This document shows, one piece after another, positions 50,560-50,828 of a stretch of DNA of 50,828 nucleotides (positions are counted from its first letter, which is position 1; each line of letters begins with the position of its first letter). Made by a program: the position numbers and the translations under genes. Where the stretch lies: NCBI GenBank assembly GCA_900546445.1, contig URCV01000005.1, positions 1 through 50,828 of the forward strand. The letters are read 5' to 3'. The notes beneath the pieces were generated by a model. It was given only the letters and a program-made list of their open reading frames with translations, was not told the DNA's origin and ran no database searches. This DNA comes from an uncultured Bacteroidales bacterium. GTDB taxonomy: Bacteria > Bacteroidota > Bacteroidia > Bacteroidales > UBA932.

Positions 50560-50601
50560 CAAATGTAATGAAAAGTATTGATTTATACAACCTGTAGGTT
50601 G
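50560..50601 (-). promoter_or_regulatory. Toxin-antitoxin promoter with overlapping palindromic operator
   Basis: On the minus strand, GTTG (50591-50588), a 20-nt spacer and TACATTTG (50567-50560) form a near-consensus promoter. A palindrome CAACCT-GT-AGGTTG (50588-50601) covers the -33 element. This is the expected place for an operator of the HTH antitoxin. The leader is about 14 nt. Confidence 0.7.
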
Positions 50602-50648
50602 ATTTTCCTCATTTGTTTATTCTGGATAAGATGAACGCGGATTCACAC

Positions 50649-50767
50649 ACCTTCGGTCAGCGCCCCTAACAGAAGTGCCTCTAAGGCACTCATACTCAAA
50701 AGGTGTTTTTCGACTTCGCGGCAAACTCGCCGGCTTCCCGAAATAACTGTAGGGAGCTTCCGCCAAT
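50649..50767 (+). repeat. D-like and B-flanking repeat segment
   Basis: ACACCTTCGG then hairpin GTGCC-TCTAA-GGCAC and CTCAAAAGGTGTTTTTCGAC are shared with 26380-26450. CTTCCGCCAATTCAC leads into repeat B copy 3, as before copies 1 and 2. Confidence 0.65.
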
Positions 50768-50827
50768 TCACTTTGGCAAGGAGGATGGCGTAGAACGCAC
50801 TCTGTTAAGGGTGGCTTGCCAAAGTGA
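50768..50827 (+). repeat. Repeat B, copy 3
   Basis: Perfect 13-bp arms TCACTTTGGCAAG and CTTGCCAAAGTGA; identical in sequence to copy 2 across the element. The window ends just after it. Confidence 0.88.
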
Positions 50828-50828
50828 G

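Overview
The window looks like a chromosomal segment of a Bacteroidales bacterium (phylum Bacteroidota), probably a gut commensal with mid-range GC. The evidence is the repeated promoter form TTTG-N19/20-TAnnTTTG, a short primary sigma factor without region 1.1, bacterial GH3 and DUF4831 proteins, paired DUF3857 transglutaminase-like proteins, an Mpi-type DNA invertase, and a HigBA-like module of a kind I associate with Bacteroides. The genus cannot be fixed from the sequence alone.

Layout. (1) 1-7380 is an AT-richer defence island. A minus-strand operon encodes a C5-cytosine methyltransferase, a GHKL (MORC/MutL-like) ATPase and a Z1 superfamily II ATPase cut by the window edge. This matches the MORC-type restriction-modification operons described by Iyer, Abhiman and Aravind. 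Beside it lie an Mpi/Hin-family serine invertase and a divergent PLD nuclease-helicase-DUF3427 gene. (2) 7414-13255 holds an outer-membrane beta-barrel protein, a phosphoglycolate phosphatase-like protein, and a minus-strand run of C69 dipeptidase, DUF5715 peptidase-like protein, folE and a fucose-isomerase-like gene. (3) 13288-19291 is rimP(short)-nusA-infB, SRP RNA and a BaiN/HI0933 flavoprotein. (4) 19364-25885 is tRNA-Thr, nhaA, an acyltransferase, a GH3 protein, an exonuclease and dnaN. (5) 25886-27082 is a gene-free island of structured repeats. (6) 27083-32787 is htrA-rpoD-argS-ygiQ. (7) 32790-36875 is a BspA-like pseudogene tail and two DUF3857 proteins. (8) 36910-49092 is a long minus-strand block: SlyD, PmbA/TldD, zeta-like kinase, TIGR02757, PepD, DUF4831, LpxL-like acyltransferase, POT transporter, flavodoxin-fold reductase, three small membrane proteins (two with zinc ribbons) and a UPF0104 membrane protein. 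(9) 49093-50828 holds more of the same repeats around a HigBA-like toxin-antitoxin module.

The main discovery is at 3518-3699. A perfect 20-bp inverted repeat flanks a 142-bp segment. One copy overlaps the first codons of the methyltransferase. The other carries, on the opposite strand, an in-frame ATG and four extra codons (MAEK) behind a TATCTTCG promoter-like element. Inversion would join MAEKQ to LTFIDLFAGLGG in frame and point the promoter into the methyltransferase-GHKL-Z1 operon. As sequenced, the operon is in the OFF orientation and begins with TTG. The Mpi-family invertase gene ends about 30 bp away. I read this as a phase-variable on/off switch for an entire MORC/Z1-type R-M operon.

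A second theme is modular intergenic repeat elements with conserved stems, some showing compensatory changes between copies, on both sides of the core genes.
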